Source of the DNA: Sediminibacterium goheungense
GTDB lineage: Bacteria; Bacteroidota; Bacteroidia; Chitinophagales; Chitinophagaceae
Assembly: GCF_004361915.1 (NCBI RefSeq)
Contig: NZ_SNWP01000010.1
Location: forward strand, 692,501 to 756,500
Length of the DNA stretch: 64,000 nucleotides
Reading direction: 5' to 3'
Shown here: positions 56,139-64,000 of the stretch, in pieces
Layout of the letters: each line of letters starts with the position of its first letter
Position numbering within the stretch: the first letter of the stretch is position 1
The notes under the pieces: generated by a model
The model's input: the letters and a program-made list of their open reading frames with translations, nothing else
Told to the model about the DNA's origin: nothing
Database searches by the model: none
Made by a program: the position numbers and the translations under genes

Positions 56139-56275
56139 TTTGAAATAAAAATTCTTTTATCTTTACTTTAGAAGCGGTTAGTAACGGTGAAGAGTGAAAA
56201 AAAATGTGATTTATCTTTTTTCTTATATGGCAAGCAATCGAAGACGTCCCCTGTTTCTACAGGGGACTTTTATTT
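56139..56275 (+). ncRNA. possible small RNA with own terminator
   Basis: A promoter-like pair, TTTG (56139-56142) and TATCTTTA (56158-56165), has a short 15-base spacer. About 80 bases later a strong plus-strand terminator lies at 56246-56275 (GTCCCCTG/CAGGGGAC followed by TTTTATTTT). No reading frame of note lies between. The RNA would be about 105 bases and antisense to the 3' end of the convergent gene. No known RNA family was recognised. Confidence 0.35.
56246..56275 (+). terminator. plus-strand terminator overlapping a minus-strand gene end
   Basis: GTCCCCTG (56246-56253) pairs with CAGGGGAC (56260-56267), then TTTTATTTT. It is T-rich only on the plus strand, so it ends a rightward transcript; the loop contains the stop codon of the convergent gene (56259-56257). 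Confidence 0.8.
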
Positions 56276-56871
56276 TGTGCCACTTCCAGGTATTCACCTT
56301 TTTCATTTCGCAGGGTATAACAGGGTTTGGCATTCATGAGACCATAACGTCTTGAACCTTTCATTTCAAAACTCATATACACTTTTCCATTCTCCCGCCA
56401 GGCTTTTCCCCTGATTTCATTTCCGTCCCTGTATTCAATATGTTTGGCCAACCTCCCATTTAATGACCATTCCCGGAAATCACCATCATACCGGCCATTT
56501 GAAAAATGATACTCGAACCTCAGCTGACCGTTCTCCCACCAACCTTTATGTACACTATCTTTTTCCCCTTCAACAAAATACCGTTCAGATTCTTTCTGCC
56601 CATTATCAAACCATGTCACCAGCATACCTTCCTCTTTACCCTTATAATAGCCCTGCATGCGCTGCATGGTACCATTTGCATAAAAAGCATGTAAATGACC
56701 GCTGAACAAGGTATCAGCATAATACATAAGTCCGTTCACCAGTTTCAAACGGGGATCATCAGCTACCACCCCTACCGGTGGAATAACAGGATGCAGCTTT
56801 TTCTTTACCTGCTGCTGATTTCCATTACAGGCTATTAACAGAAAAACACATATGGTCAGATGCCATTTCAT
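56257..56871 (-). CDS. MORN-repeat (YwqK-like) lipoprotein
   Basis: 204 residues with a lipoprotein signal (CVFLLIACNG). It has five or so MORN-like repeats in the middle (GMLVTWFDNGQKESERYF, GWWENGQLRFEYHF, GDFREWSLNGRLAKHIEYR). YwqK-type proteins are sometimes labelled antitoxins, but no toxin partner is here and the exported form argues against that role. Last gene of the SCO1/YHYH operon, overlapping SCO1 by four bases. Confidence 0.85.
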   Translation of the reverse strand: MKWHLTICVFLLIACNGNQQQVKKKLHPVIPPVGVVADDPRLKLVNGLMYYADTLFSGHLHAFYANGTMQRMQGYYKGKEEGMLVTWFDNGQKESERYFVEGEKDSVHKGWWENGQLRFEYHFSNGRYDGDFREWSLNGRLAKHIEYRDGNEIRGKAWRENGKVYMSFEMKGSRRYGLMNAKPCYTLRNEKGEYLEVAQNKSPL

Positions 56872-57506
56872 TCTTCCTGCAAACGTTTAATATCAACGAT
56901 TAAATTGCGGATATCAGCTTCGGATGTGCCTTTGTATACACCCCTTATCCTTCTTTGTTTATCGATCAGCAACACATTCTCCGTGTGCAGAAAATCATTT
57001 TCCGCCTGCGCCTCTCCAAGATCCTCATCAGCGAAATAAGACTTTCTGGCAAGGGTATAAATTTCACTCCGTGTGCCAGTTAATAAATGCCATTGTTGCT
57101 GATTGATCTTATACTGTCTGGCATACTGCTGAAGCCTGCTTACACTATCTGTTTCAGGGGTTACGGAATGTGAAAGAATCAATACGCCCTCATCACCTTT
57201 AAAGGCTTCCTGTACCAATGATATATTATTGGTGAGTCTTTTACAGATACCGGGGCAATTGGTAAAGAAGAAATCAGCCACATATATTTTGTCTTTCACC
57301 GTTTGCTCAGTCACTTTTTCGCCAGACTGATTGATAAATGAAAAGGCCGGTATCTGGTGAATGGGCTGTTCTAATTCCTTTACAGTAAACCAATGTGGTG
57401 TAAAATCCGCAGTAACATAAAAAGGCAACTGATCGTCTGCTTTTTTACTGCTTGTACAAGCCTGAACAAAAAGGAAAAGAATCAGTAAACAATTTCTACA
57501 GCGCAT
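56868..57506 (-). CDS. SCO1/SenC-family copper protein
   Basis: 212 residues, lipoprotein-type signal (LILFLFVQAC). The thioredoxin fold has the copper-binding CxxxC in FTNCPGICKRL and the later His in FLHTENVLLID. SCO proteins deliver or reduce copper at cytochrome oxidase in the periplasm. It is encoded between a Spy-like protein and a MORN lipoprotein in an operon headed by an ECF sigma factor. Confidence 0.92.
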   Translation of the reverse strand: MRCRNCLLILFLFVQACTSSKKADDQLPFYVTADFTPHWFTVKELEQPIHQIPAFSFINQSGEKVTEQTVKDKIYVADFFFTNCPGICKRLTNNISLVQEAFKGDEGVLILSHSVTPETDSVSRLQQYARQYKINQQQWHLLTGTRSEIYTLARKSYFADEDLGEAQAENDFLHTENVLLIDKQRRIRGVYKGTSEADIRNLIVDIKRLQEE

Positions 57507-57508
57507 TA

Positions 57509-57904
57509 TTACTCTTTTGATGGTTTAGGTGCACCCGGAGGACCTTGAGGCCGCAAAGTTTTTTCAATCTCCAGGTATTTTTTGTACTGAGCCTCTGTTA
57601 AAGCTGCTTTAATAGAAGCATCACGCTTTTGTGCCAATGGTTCAATCTTAGCCTTGTCGGGCTGAGGTGGTGGTGGTGGTGCCTGCGGGCGAAGCTTATC
57701 AGCTTCTTTAAAGAAGGCACTAAAAGCATCATTTACCACAGCTTGCTGCTTCGCAGACAACTGTAGTGCTGTCTTCAGCTTTTCATTCACCCGCTTCAAT
57801 CTTTCTTCTGCTGAAGGAGGTTTGGGTGGACCACCTGCCGGTTGTGCATGCAGCATAGAGCAGATGGCTATCAGTGTGAAGGCCAACAAAATTATTTTTT
57901 TCAT
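57509..57904 (-). CDS. small exported Pro/Lys-rich protein (Spy/CpxP-like)
   Basis: 131 residues: signal peptide (ending HAQ), a helical region (about 33-70 and 85-115; ALQLSAKQQAVVNDAFSAFF, ALTEAQYKKYLEIE) with the LTxxQ-like pattern of Spy-type periplasmic chaperones, and proline-rich linkers (QAPPPPPQP). Probably periplasmic; similar in layout to the protein at 58721-59272. Between SCO1 and YHYH genes. Confidence 0.75.
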   Translation of the reverse strand: MKKIILLAFTLIAICSMLHAQPAGGPPKPPSAEERLKRVNEKLKTALQLSAKQQAVVNDAFSAFFKEADKLRPQAPPPPPQPDKAKIEPLAQKRDASIKAALTEAQYKKYLEIEKTLRPQGPPGAPKPSKE

Positions 57905-57915
57905 ACTTACATTTT

Positions 57916-58665
57916 TTATTGTGTTACGGTACCAGGTGTTCCATAAAAACCATTTCCATTAATGTATGGTGCATCAGCTGTAATATGATAATGATAAATA
58001 CCATTGGGATAATCAGCTGTTACTGCAAAATGACCATGATAGGTATCGAGCTGGCTGCTGGTTAATACCAAACCATTTTCCATCGGACCATATACAGGAA
58101 ATCCATCCAGTAAAAACCCAATCAGCGCGTTACGTCCCTTTTGTGCTGTGATATAAAGTGGTTCTACATGATAATGGTATTGCCCGGTTTGTTGCGGGTG
58201 ACCATTATACTGATCAAAACTATTGATCTCATTGGTGAGTGGTGCATTACCTGCTGCATACTGATTAAACAGGGGTACCCCATTAATAGAAATGCCCATC
58301 GGCCCCAGTGAGGTAGCTACTGAAGAAGTGGCTTTTGCAGGATTGATCGGAATCTTAAATACATAACTCTGCGACTGTATACTGTTCGGATTTTTTGCGT
58401 AGTTGGGATTGGTGCCATTGTACGCTTCATATTGTGCATGGGTTGTTGCAAAATATGGACTCTTATGATCGGGTATACCTGTACTTTTTAATACGATATA
58501 ATTTCCTTCCACCGATATCGTTACAGATGTATTGAACTTTTTAAATACATCGGGAACAGTAGCAGTGGTTCCTGTTCCGCTACCTGCTGTATCTTTTTTA
58601 CAGGCCAGTATCAGCGAAGCTCCTGCAATAATGAGGCAGGTTGTTTTGAGCATAATATATTTCAT
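57916..58665 (-). CDS. YHYH-domain lipoprotein
   Basis: 249 residues: lipoprotein signal (IIAGASLILACKK) and a YHYH domain, named for the motif seen near the end (NGIYHYHITAD), with FLLDGFPVYGPME and QTGQYHYHVEPL also present. YHYH proteins are outer-surface or periplasmic and probably metal-binding through their histidines; function unproven. Member of the sigma-factor operon. Confidence 0.9.
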   Translation of the reverse strand: MKYIMLKTTCLIIAGASLILACKKDTAGSGTGTTATVPDVFKKFNTSVTISVEGNYIVLKSTGIPDHKSPYFATTHAQYEAYNGTNPNYAKNPNSIQSQSYVFKIPINPAKATSSVATSLGPMGISINGVPLFNQYAAGNAPLTNEINSFDQYNGHPQQTGQYHYHVEPLYITAQKGRNALIGFLLDGFPVYGPMENGLVLTSSQLDTYHGHFAVTADYPNGIYHYHITADAPYINGNGFYGTPGTVTQ

Positions 58666-58720
58666 AACAGCTTTTTCTTATTAGATGTAAAAGAGAGAAC
58701 AAACCTTCGCTGCATCTCGA

Positions 58721-59272
58721 TTATTTTTCAGGCGCGGGTCTTTCATGTGGTGGCGGACCATCCGGGTGCGGCCCTGGCGGTCTTCCATCACGCGGAGGTG
58801 GGGGGCCTTGCGGACCGGACAACATACGTAACACTTCATGTATGATTTCATCAAACTTTTTCTGCTGCACAGGCGTACATATGGATCTGATTTTTTTGAA
58901 ATGATCGAACGTGATTTTTGAAAGTTCAGCATCGTACCTGGCTGAAACGGTTGCTGCCTGATCAATTTCAGTTGCAGTGATCCCTTCTTTTTCTAAAAGA
59001 CTGAAAAAAGTTTCTTTGGCCTCTCTGTTCTTTTTTCTGATTTCCCGTGTCGCAGAGCGGTGCTCATCTCTAAACACAATGAGTTGCTGCTGCTGCGCAC
59101 TATCCAGTTGTAATTCTTTTATCAAAAAAGTCATAGCGCCACCCTGTGGGGGAACAGCTTCTTCAAGGGGTACTTTTTTTGACCACCAGAAAACAGCTAG
59201 GGTTGTAACATTGAGTAATATCAATATTACAAATGCAACTGTGAGCCATTTATTTTTAGCAATAAAATTCAT
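58721..59272 (-). CDS. membrane-anchored Spy-like (heavy-metal sensor type) protein
   Basis: 183 residues: one N-terminal membrane helix (about 9-29), a helical periplasmic region with ELQLDSAQQQQLIVFRDEH and CTPVQQKKFDEIIHEVLRML (the paired LTxxQ-like helices of Spy/CnrX-like sensors), and a Pro/Gly/His-rich tail (GPHPDGPPPHERPA) that may bind metal. Between the anti-sigma-like gene and YHYH, suggesting a sensor or chaperone for metal-related envelope stress (inference). Confidence 0.8.
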   Translation of the reverse strand: MNFIAKNKWLTVAFVILILLNVTTLAVFWWSKKVPLEEAVPPQGGAMTFLIKELQLDSAQQQQLIVFRDEHRSATREIRKKNREAKETFFSLLEKEGITATEIDQAATVSARYDAELSKITFDHFKKIRSICTPVQQKKFDEIIHEVLRMLSGPQGPPPPRDGRPPGPHPDGPPPHERPAPEK

Positions 59273-59283
59273 CGCAGGTTGAT

Positions 59284-59604
59284 TTAATTATTGATGTCGA
59301 CCGAATTATTCAGGCTATATTCATACATAAAACCTGACATACTTGCTTCCTGTTGCTTCAGGGACATTTTCTTTGCGAAAAAAATATCGCCTAGTGTAAA
59401 AAGATTCAATATTACAAGGCAGCCAACCAAGGCTAACACAGGAACAGGTTTCAGGATTAATTGCCAGCCGGTATTTTTTTGAGGCAATAATTCTTTTTCC
59501 ATTCTGGCAGCCAGTCTGGTTTGAAAATAAACGGGCGCTTCTGCTCTCTTGATATGATCGAAGCAGTCTAAAAAATCGTTGTTATGTGAATGTTCTTTGT
59601 TCAT
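59284..59604 (-). CDS. small membrane protein, probable anti-sigma factor
   Basis: 106 residues; a hydrophilic N-terminal part (about 1-50, including FDHIKRAEAPVYFQTRLAAR), one transmembrane helix (about 51-72), and a short external end. It lies 23 bases downstream of an ECF sigma gene, the usual place of its anti-sigma factor. It lacks a clear HxxxCxxC zinc motif. Assignment by position and topology. Confidence 0.68.
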   Translation of the reverse strand: MNKEHSHNNDFLDCFDHIKRAEAPVYFQTRLAARMEKELLPQKNTGWQLILKPVPVLALVGCLVILNLFTLGDIFFAKKMSLKQQEASMSGFMYEYSLNNSVDINN

Positions 59605-59627
59605 ATAATGGTAGATGAATGGGAGAA

Positions 59628-60188
59628 TTAGTGTCTGATTTTTGCTAGTTTTCTTCGCAGGTTTTCCCTGGCCCTATGCATCAATGATTCTACGGCTTTA
59701 ATACTCACCTGCAATATCTCTGCTACCTCTTCATAACTAAGCCCTTCGGTTTTCAATAAGAGGAAGCAAATACGCTGGTTTTCCGGTAATGACTGAATGG
59801 CTTTAAAAACAGCGGCTGCTTTTTCCTTATGTTCCAGTTGTATACCCGGGTGATGAAAATGTACAGGTTCATTAGATGAGTCGCCCAGACCAACCCAGGC
59901 TGCAAGTGTATGAATGCCCCTGCGCAATTTTTTTTTCCTTTGCCAATCAAGTGCCTTGGTTATGGCAATCCGGTATAACCAGGTGCTTAGTTTTGCCTCA
60001 CCCCGGAAATCACGGATGGACCTGTATACCTGAATAAATACCTCCTGCGATACATCTTCGGCTTCCTGTTCGTCCTGAATAATGCCCAGTACGGTATTAT
60101 ATACCATATCCTGACTACTTTCCACCAAATGGCGAAAGGCCAGCTCATTTCCGGCTTTCAGTTGCAGAATCAGGTTTTCTTGGTTCAA
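59628..60188 (-). CDS. ECF RNA polymerase sigma factor
   Basis: 186 residues. Region 2 (FRHLVESSQDMVYNTVLGII; AEDVSQEVFIQVYRSI; LSTWLYRIAITKALDW) recognises the -10 and region 4 (LPENQRICFLLLKTEGLSYE; VEIL.VSIKAVESLMHRAREN) the -35. It heads an operon of at least seven genes on this strand (sigma, anti-sigma-like, Spy-like, YHYH, Spy-like, SCO1, MORN), which it may control itself. Confidence 0.94.
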   Translation of the reverse strand: MNQENLILQLKAGNELAFRHLVESSQDMVYNTVLGIIQDEQEAEDVSQEVFIQVYRSIRDFRGEAKLSTWLYRIAITKALDWQRKKKLRRGIHTLAAWVGLGDSSNEPVHFHHPGIQLEHKEKAAAVFKAIQSLPENQRICFLLLKTEGLSYEEVAEILQVSIKAVESLMHRARENLRRKLAKIRH

Positions 60189-60366
60189 ACAGGGCTTAAT
60201 TATATAATTAGACGTCTCAACCTACAAAATCCTTCGCCTATCGAATAATTTTTTTGATTCCCATCCTGTCTGACTAAATTGCCATAGAAACCCTTTTATC
60301 AACTGTTTAACAGCTTGGCAGCTTATAAAAAGCAACAGGCCGGGCAGTTACAGTATCTGAAGAAAT

Positions 60367-61761
60367 ATGATGAAAACCCTGATCACCTGCCTATGTTTCC
60401 TCATTTGCCTCACAAAAATCGGAGCGCAAAGCTACCAGTCTACCTATGGCTCTGCTTTTGCAGGTAGTACTTCTATTAAAAACAACCCTGCTTCCTCTGT
60501 TAATTCGGCGTACAAGTGGGACCTTACTTTGTTTACCGCTCAGGCCCGTATCAGCACCAATTCTCTTTTCATGCGTAAGGACTCCGCTTTTTTAAACGGA
60601 GGGTCACTGGCGCGTTTTCTCCATAATAACGTTGATATCAGTCTGCTCAATTTTTTATACAAACCCAATAACAAACATGCATTTGCATTCAACCTGAGGG
60701 TTCGAAGTTATAACCATGCACGTACTGCACCCATATTTGCCAGTGATTCCATCTATAGTATCCATGATTTTATTGTTCAAAACAGAACCACTCCTTACCT
60801 GGAAGGTTTTGTTACGCATAGTGGCTGGCTGCAAGGCGATTTCAATTATTCACGCATATTAAGCGAAACACATAACAGCAGGCTTACCGGCGGTGTAACA
60901 CTTCAGGTAATGAAAAATATATCTGCTGCTTATGGACGTGTGAGTAAAATGAGTTACCTCGAGTCAAAAACGTCTACCGATACACTCTACACTTTTGTAA
61001 CCGGAGGCGGTGCTTTTGGCTATTCATCAAACTATGATGAAACTTCTTCGGGCACTTCATCAACCGGTAAAGATTTTTTAAAAAATACCATCACTAATTT
61101 CGGACTCAGTCTGGGTGTTGAATATTTATTGTATGCAGAAGCTCCTACTGCCTACCAGCAGAATAATGCCATCAACTATCAGTGGAAAATCGGTGCTGCT
61201 TTAATGGATCTGGGTGCCAGCCGTTATAAATCAAGTGCATTCAGTTCACAATTCAGAAATGTTGATCCAGGCATTACAGATATGACCATGGATCAGAAAT
61301 TTACCAATATTCAGAACGGACAGGATTTACGGGATTCATTGGCTACTGTTTTCAATAATGCAGACAGTGTTGGTGGTAAATTTAAAATCGGAAGCCCTAC
61401 ACGTCTGGTTATAAATGTTGATCGTTCATTTGGCAATAACCTCTATGTTAATGCTGATCTCAGTATTAACCTGCATGGCACTTCCGGTTATAAAAGATTG
61501 CTCACAAGAGAAATTAACCTGCTCACGATAACACCCAGATGGGAAACCATTAACTGGGGCTTTTATTTACCTATCCAATACAATAGCCAGGGGCAGTTTC
61601 ATATAGGCGCCGCATTCAAAGCCGGACCACTTGTATTGGGTATCCACAATATTCAATGGGCCAAACAAATCAAAAACCTCAGTGGTGGCGGTTACCTGAT
61701 GTTAAGTATTCATCCTTTTAATAAAAAGAAAGTGGTGAGCAAACTGGATTGTCCGGAATGA
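60367..61761 (+). CDS. DUF5723-type outer membrane protein
   Basis: 464 residues: signal peptide (to about 21, IGAQ), SIKNNPASSV near the mature start, and many alternating beta strands. It is the layout of DUF5723 proteins, which occur in Bacteroidota outer membranes and are of unknown function. Divergent from the ECF sigma gene. It is followed by a long inverted repeat shared with the convergent REC gene. Confidence 0.83.
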   Translation: MMKTLITCLCFLICLTKIGAQSYQSTYGSAFAGSTSIKNNPASSVNSAYKWDLTLFTAQARISTNSLFMRKDSAFLNGGSLARFLHNNVDISLLNFLYKPNNKHAFAFNLRVRSYNHARTAPIFASDSIYSIHDFIVQNRTTPYLEGFVTHSGWLQGDFNYSRILSETHNSRLTGGVTLQVMKNISAAYGRVSKMSYLESKTSTDTLYTFVTGGGAFGYSSNYDETSSGTSSTGKDFLKNTITNFGLSLGVEYLLYAEAPTAYQQNNAINYQWKIGAALMDLGASRYKSSAFSSQFRNVDPGITDMTMDQKFTNIQNGQDLRDSLATVFNNADSVGGKFKIGSPTRLVINVDRSFGNNLYVNADLSINLHGTSGYKRLLTREINLLTITPRWETINWGFYLPIQYNSQGQFHIGAAFKAGPLVLGIHNIQWAKQIKNLSGGGYLMLSIHPFNKKKVVSKLDCPE

Positions 61762-61765
61762 ATTT

Positions 61766-61832
61766 AGTGAGCAGTGAGTAGTCAGTAGTGAGTAAAAGAA
61801 AAACACTCACTACTGACTACTCACTACTCACT
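61766..61832. repeat. long inverted word repeat (AGTGAGTAGTCAGTAG family)
   Basis: 28-base arms 61766-61793 and 61805-61832 with one mismatch and an 11-base loop. Words of the type AGTAGTCAGTAGTGAGT. It fills the gap between convergent genes and may act as terminator for both. Confidence 0.82.
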
Positions 61833-61835
61833 CTT

Positions 61836-62303
61836 CTACGCGATCATCTGCCCTTGCCTTCCTGACAACTGACCTATTGGGGGGAAACGAAAATCTATTT
61901 TGGAGAATTTTTCTTTCAGCTTATTAAGTACTTCAAAACTCAGTGGATTCTGAATCAGCTCAATCACTGCTGAAAAACGTTTTAGCTTAAACATATCATC
62001 CGGGTCGATCGATGATGTAAGTATTACAAAGCGAACAGAAGGGAAGATATAAGCATATTTTTCAGCGAATAGCTCCATAAATTCCCAGCCATCCATTACC
62101 GGCATATGCAAATCGAGAAATACCAATTCCGGCACATCATTGGGACCTTTACTGTTGAGTAAAAAATGATCAAAAATCTGTAAGGCTTTTACGCCATTGA
62201 CTGCAGTAATGACTTCTCCCGCGAATCCTGTTTTGCCAATCATTTTACTTGATACAAACAGAGATATTTCGTCATCGTTCACAACCATTACTTTCCTGAA
62301 CAT
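61836..62303 (-). CDS. single-domain response regulator (REC)
   Basis: 155 residues: receiver domain only, with the acidic pair in VMVVNDDE (about residues 9-10) and phospho-acceptor Asp in LVFLDLHMPVMDG. There is no DNA-binding domain, so it probably relays phosphate or acts on a protein partner. ATG at 62303 is chosen; an upstream TTG at 62324 is less likely. No kinase is nearby. Stretch 62304-62522 holds no gene that can be supported. Confidence 0.88.
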   Translation of the reverse strand: MFRKVMVVNDDEISLFVSSKMIGKTGFAGEVITAVNGVKALQIFDHFLLNSKGPNDVPELVFLDLHMPVMDGWEFMELFAEKYAYIFPSVRFVILTSSIDPDDMFKLKRFSAVIELIQNPLSFEVLNKLKEKFSKIDFRFPPIGQLSGRQGQMIA

Positions 62304-62522
62304 ATACTTTTTTTTGGTTACCAATTACCTTTCATGCTTATATACTATGAAAATAGCTGGTGGATGCTGGACTTTCAGACCCGAAATCAGTCATCTGGAT
62401 AATCATTGATTTCTATACCAAAGTTCGTTCGAGGAAAACCATCGTGCAATAAAGGTTATCGTTAAAAACACGTAGAAGAAAGAGCAGAAAAAGTAGTACA
62501 ATCACTACATACACTACAAAAG

Positions 62523-62559
62523 ATAAAAAAAACTGGTTCCGGAGTATTCCGGAACCAGT
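62523..62559 (-). terminator. terminator of M28 peptidase gene
   Basis: On the minus strand ACTGGTTCCGGA (62559-62548) pairs with TCCGGAACCAGT (62543-62532), followed by a run of T (62531-62523). Confidence 0.93.
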
Positions 62560-62585
62560 CATATACAAGGATATGATTCCTTTAT

Positions 62586-64000
62586 TTAATTCAGTCCACC
62601 CTTACGTGTGGCTTTTGTGGGGCTGGGCCACTCACCTGGTTTACCTGTTCTTGGATTGATAGGCAATACACTCTTTTCGCGTGATGATTTAGCACTGTCT
62701 TCACTGGCCATATAGGCAAGTATGGCTGTTAAGATGGCATTATTACGTACATCATCAAATACGATCTTATCATACGTATCACGGTTGGTATGCCATGTAT
62801 AGTTACCATATGACCATCCCAAAGAACTCAATGAAAATGCAGGTGCGCCGGCTGCAAGGAAAGATGCAAAATCAGATCCGCCACCTCCGGGAGAACCGGG
62901 GAAACTGGTCGTAATATGTTGGCGGATATCACCTGGCACTCTTGATAACCAACGGTTGATATACTCATAAGAATGCAGAAAACCCTGACCTGAAATATTG
63001 CTTACACGGCCTGTACCATTGTCCTGATTAAACAATGCCTGCAGGTTGTTTACAATTTCAGGATGATCTTCCACAAATGCTCGGGATCCGTTCAAGCCCT
63101 GTTCTTCACTTCCCCAATGACCCACTAAAATGGTTCTTTTGGGGTTAGGGAGGATTTTTTTCAGGATACGCATCGCTTCCATCATAGTCAGGGTACCGGT
63201 ACCATTATCCGTTGCGCCTGTACCGCCATCCCATGAATCGAAATGAGCTGAGAGAATTACATATTCGTCTGGCTTTTCTGATCCTTTGATTTCTGCAATA
63301 GTGTTAAATGTTGGCTGTACACCTGTTTCTTTCGAATCGGCACGAACACTGATTTGTGGCTTGCTACCTGATTCTGTTAAACGATATAATAAACCATAAT
63401 CTTCCAATGCCAGATCAACTGTGGGCGTTTTTTTGGTATTGGCACTGAAAATTTTATTCACGCCGAAACCATTCGACCAATTACACTGCACTACGCCCAA
63501 AGCACCTGCATTTTCGAGTGCTGCTGCGAGTGTACGGGCATTGTACCCGGTTTTCGATATTCTTCTGGCCCATGCCTGTGTTTGTTCTGTACGCTGTTTC
63601 TTCATTTTTTCAATCGACTCCTTGGTACCGAATTCATCCCAATTATAATCCGGACGACCTGTGGGTTGTGCCATGGATACCAGCACAAATTTTCCTTTTA
63701 CAGAAGGTAGCCATTGTTGAAAAGCAATTGAATCTGCCAGATCAGGAATGATGACTGTTTCTCCGGTTACCGTTTTTCCGCCGGTACTCGGGCTCCATGC
63801 CAACTGTGTACCTTCCAGCGATTTCGTCCAGGGTGCTACCATATCAATATGGGTAATACCCCGATCCCATCCACGCCATTCGCCCCATTTTTCATTACGG
63901 GCAGTGATACCCCAGCCTGTATATTTCGCTACTGCCCAATCATTGGCCTGCTTCATTTTAGGACTTCCTACCAAACGGGGGCCGATGCCATCCATTAACT
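62586..64000 (-). CDS. M28-family metallopeptidase, partial (N-terminus outside window)
   Basis: The frame is open to the right edge. The first Met (63995) lies inside a conserved stretch (MDGIGPRLVGSPKMKQAND), so the true N-terminus, with a probable signal peptide, is beyond the window. At least 469 residues are present. They include a PA-type insert (about 100-210) and the M28 catalytic part, with zinc ligands in SAHFDSWDGGTGATDNGTG and catalytic Glu in GHWGSEEQGLNGSRAF. Exported zinc amino- or carboxypeptidase of unknown substrate. Ends at a strong terminator. Confidence 0.92.
   Translation of the reverse strand, partial: LMDGIGPRLVGSPKMKQANDWAVAKYTGWGITARNEKWGEWRGWDRGITHIDMVAPWTKSLEGTQLAWSPSTGGKTVTGETVIIPDLADSIAFQQWLPSVKGKFVLVSMAQPTGRPDYNWDEFGTKESIEKMKKQRTEQTQAWARRISKTGYNARTLAAALENAGALGVVQCNWSNGFGVNKIFSANTKKTPTVDLALEDYGLLYRLTESGSKPQISVRADSKETGVQPTFNTIAEIKGSEKPDEYVILSAHFDSWDGGTGATDNGTGTLTMMEAMRILKKILPNPKRTILVGHWGSEEQGLNGSRAFVEDHPEIVNNLQALFNQDNGTGRVSNISGQGFLHSYEYINRWLSRVPGDIRQHITTSFPGSPGGGGSDFASFLAAGAPAFSLSSLGWSYGNYTWHTNRDTYDKIVFDDVRNNAILTAILAYMASEDSAKSSREKSVLPINPRTGKPGEWPSPTKATRKGGLN

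Noticed and set aside
56257-56871. Antitoxin role for the YwqK/MORN-like protein
   Set aside because: It has a lipoprotein signal, sits in a metal/envelope operon and has no toxin gene next to it.
1-64000. CRISPR array, prophage or further tRNA genes
   Set aside because: No regularly spaced identical repeats with unique spacers, no phage structural genes and no second tRNA were seen on reading; a systematic scan was not possible.

Overview
The window looks like a chromosomal segment of a Bacteroidota bacterium, most likely family Chitinophagaceae. Evidence: promoter-like elements of the Bacteroidota type (TTTG, 19-base spacer, TAnnTTTG), almost no Shine-Dalgarno sequences, a long SecA, an alpha/beta-fused 2-oxoacid dehydrogenase E1, a CarboxypepD_reg plus beta-barrel outer membrane protein, a DUF5723-type protein and a split MlaE/MlaF system. 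Species cannot be fixed from the sequence alone.

Layout. (1) 1-465: three tandem minus-strand promoter/hairpin/boxA-like units that look like the leader of a stable-RNA (probably rRNA) operon lying left of the window. (2) 466-9400: truA, an M1 peptidase, a lemA-TPM-TPM membrane cluster, and pgk/gapA. (3) 9600-20640: an accessory region beginning at tRNA-Glu. A serine-recombinase remnant reads into the tRNA and is cut by a decayed IS3 element. Two LuxR-type response regulators, a histidine kinase, an intact IS3-family element, and a decaying cassette for a cysteine-rich double-glycine-leader peptide follow. A second copy of the IS3 left end sits at the far side of this region. (4) 20700-34757: two paralogous lipoproteins, galK, a beta-CASP hydrolase, mlaE, malic enzyme, an M20 amidohydrolase, deoC and secA. 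(5) 34900-50100: atpG, scpB, lysA, mlaF, mdh, an outer membrane protein, transporters. (6) 50200-64000: yebC, a DCC protein, the fused E1, an aminotransferase, an ECF-sigma operon with copper/periplasmic-stress type genes, a DUF5723 protein, a REC protein and a partial M28 peptidase.

The most interesting locus is 11.8-20.5 kb. Read on the minus strand it runs: C39-like/VKOR/thioredoxin protein (broken by two compensating indels), six-cysteine GG-leader peptide (broken by one indel between leader and core), TlpA-like lipoprotein (intact), N-terminus of a C39 peptidase/ABC exporter, IS3 insertion, C-terminal tail of a probable HlyD protein, LuxR regulator, unknown protein, membrane protein, histidine kinase, LuxR regulator (frameshifted in an A7 run). 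This looks like a secreted disulfide-rich peptide system with its own disulfide machinery and possible two-component control, in decay. The core genes on both sides read intact, which argues against general sequencing error.

A second window-wide pattern is a set of intergenic inverted repeats built from short degenerate words. There are about ten loci and about six word families, always next to at least one gene 3' end.
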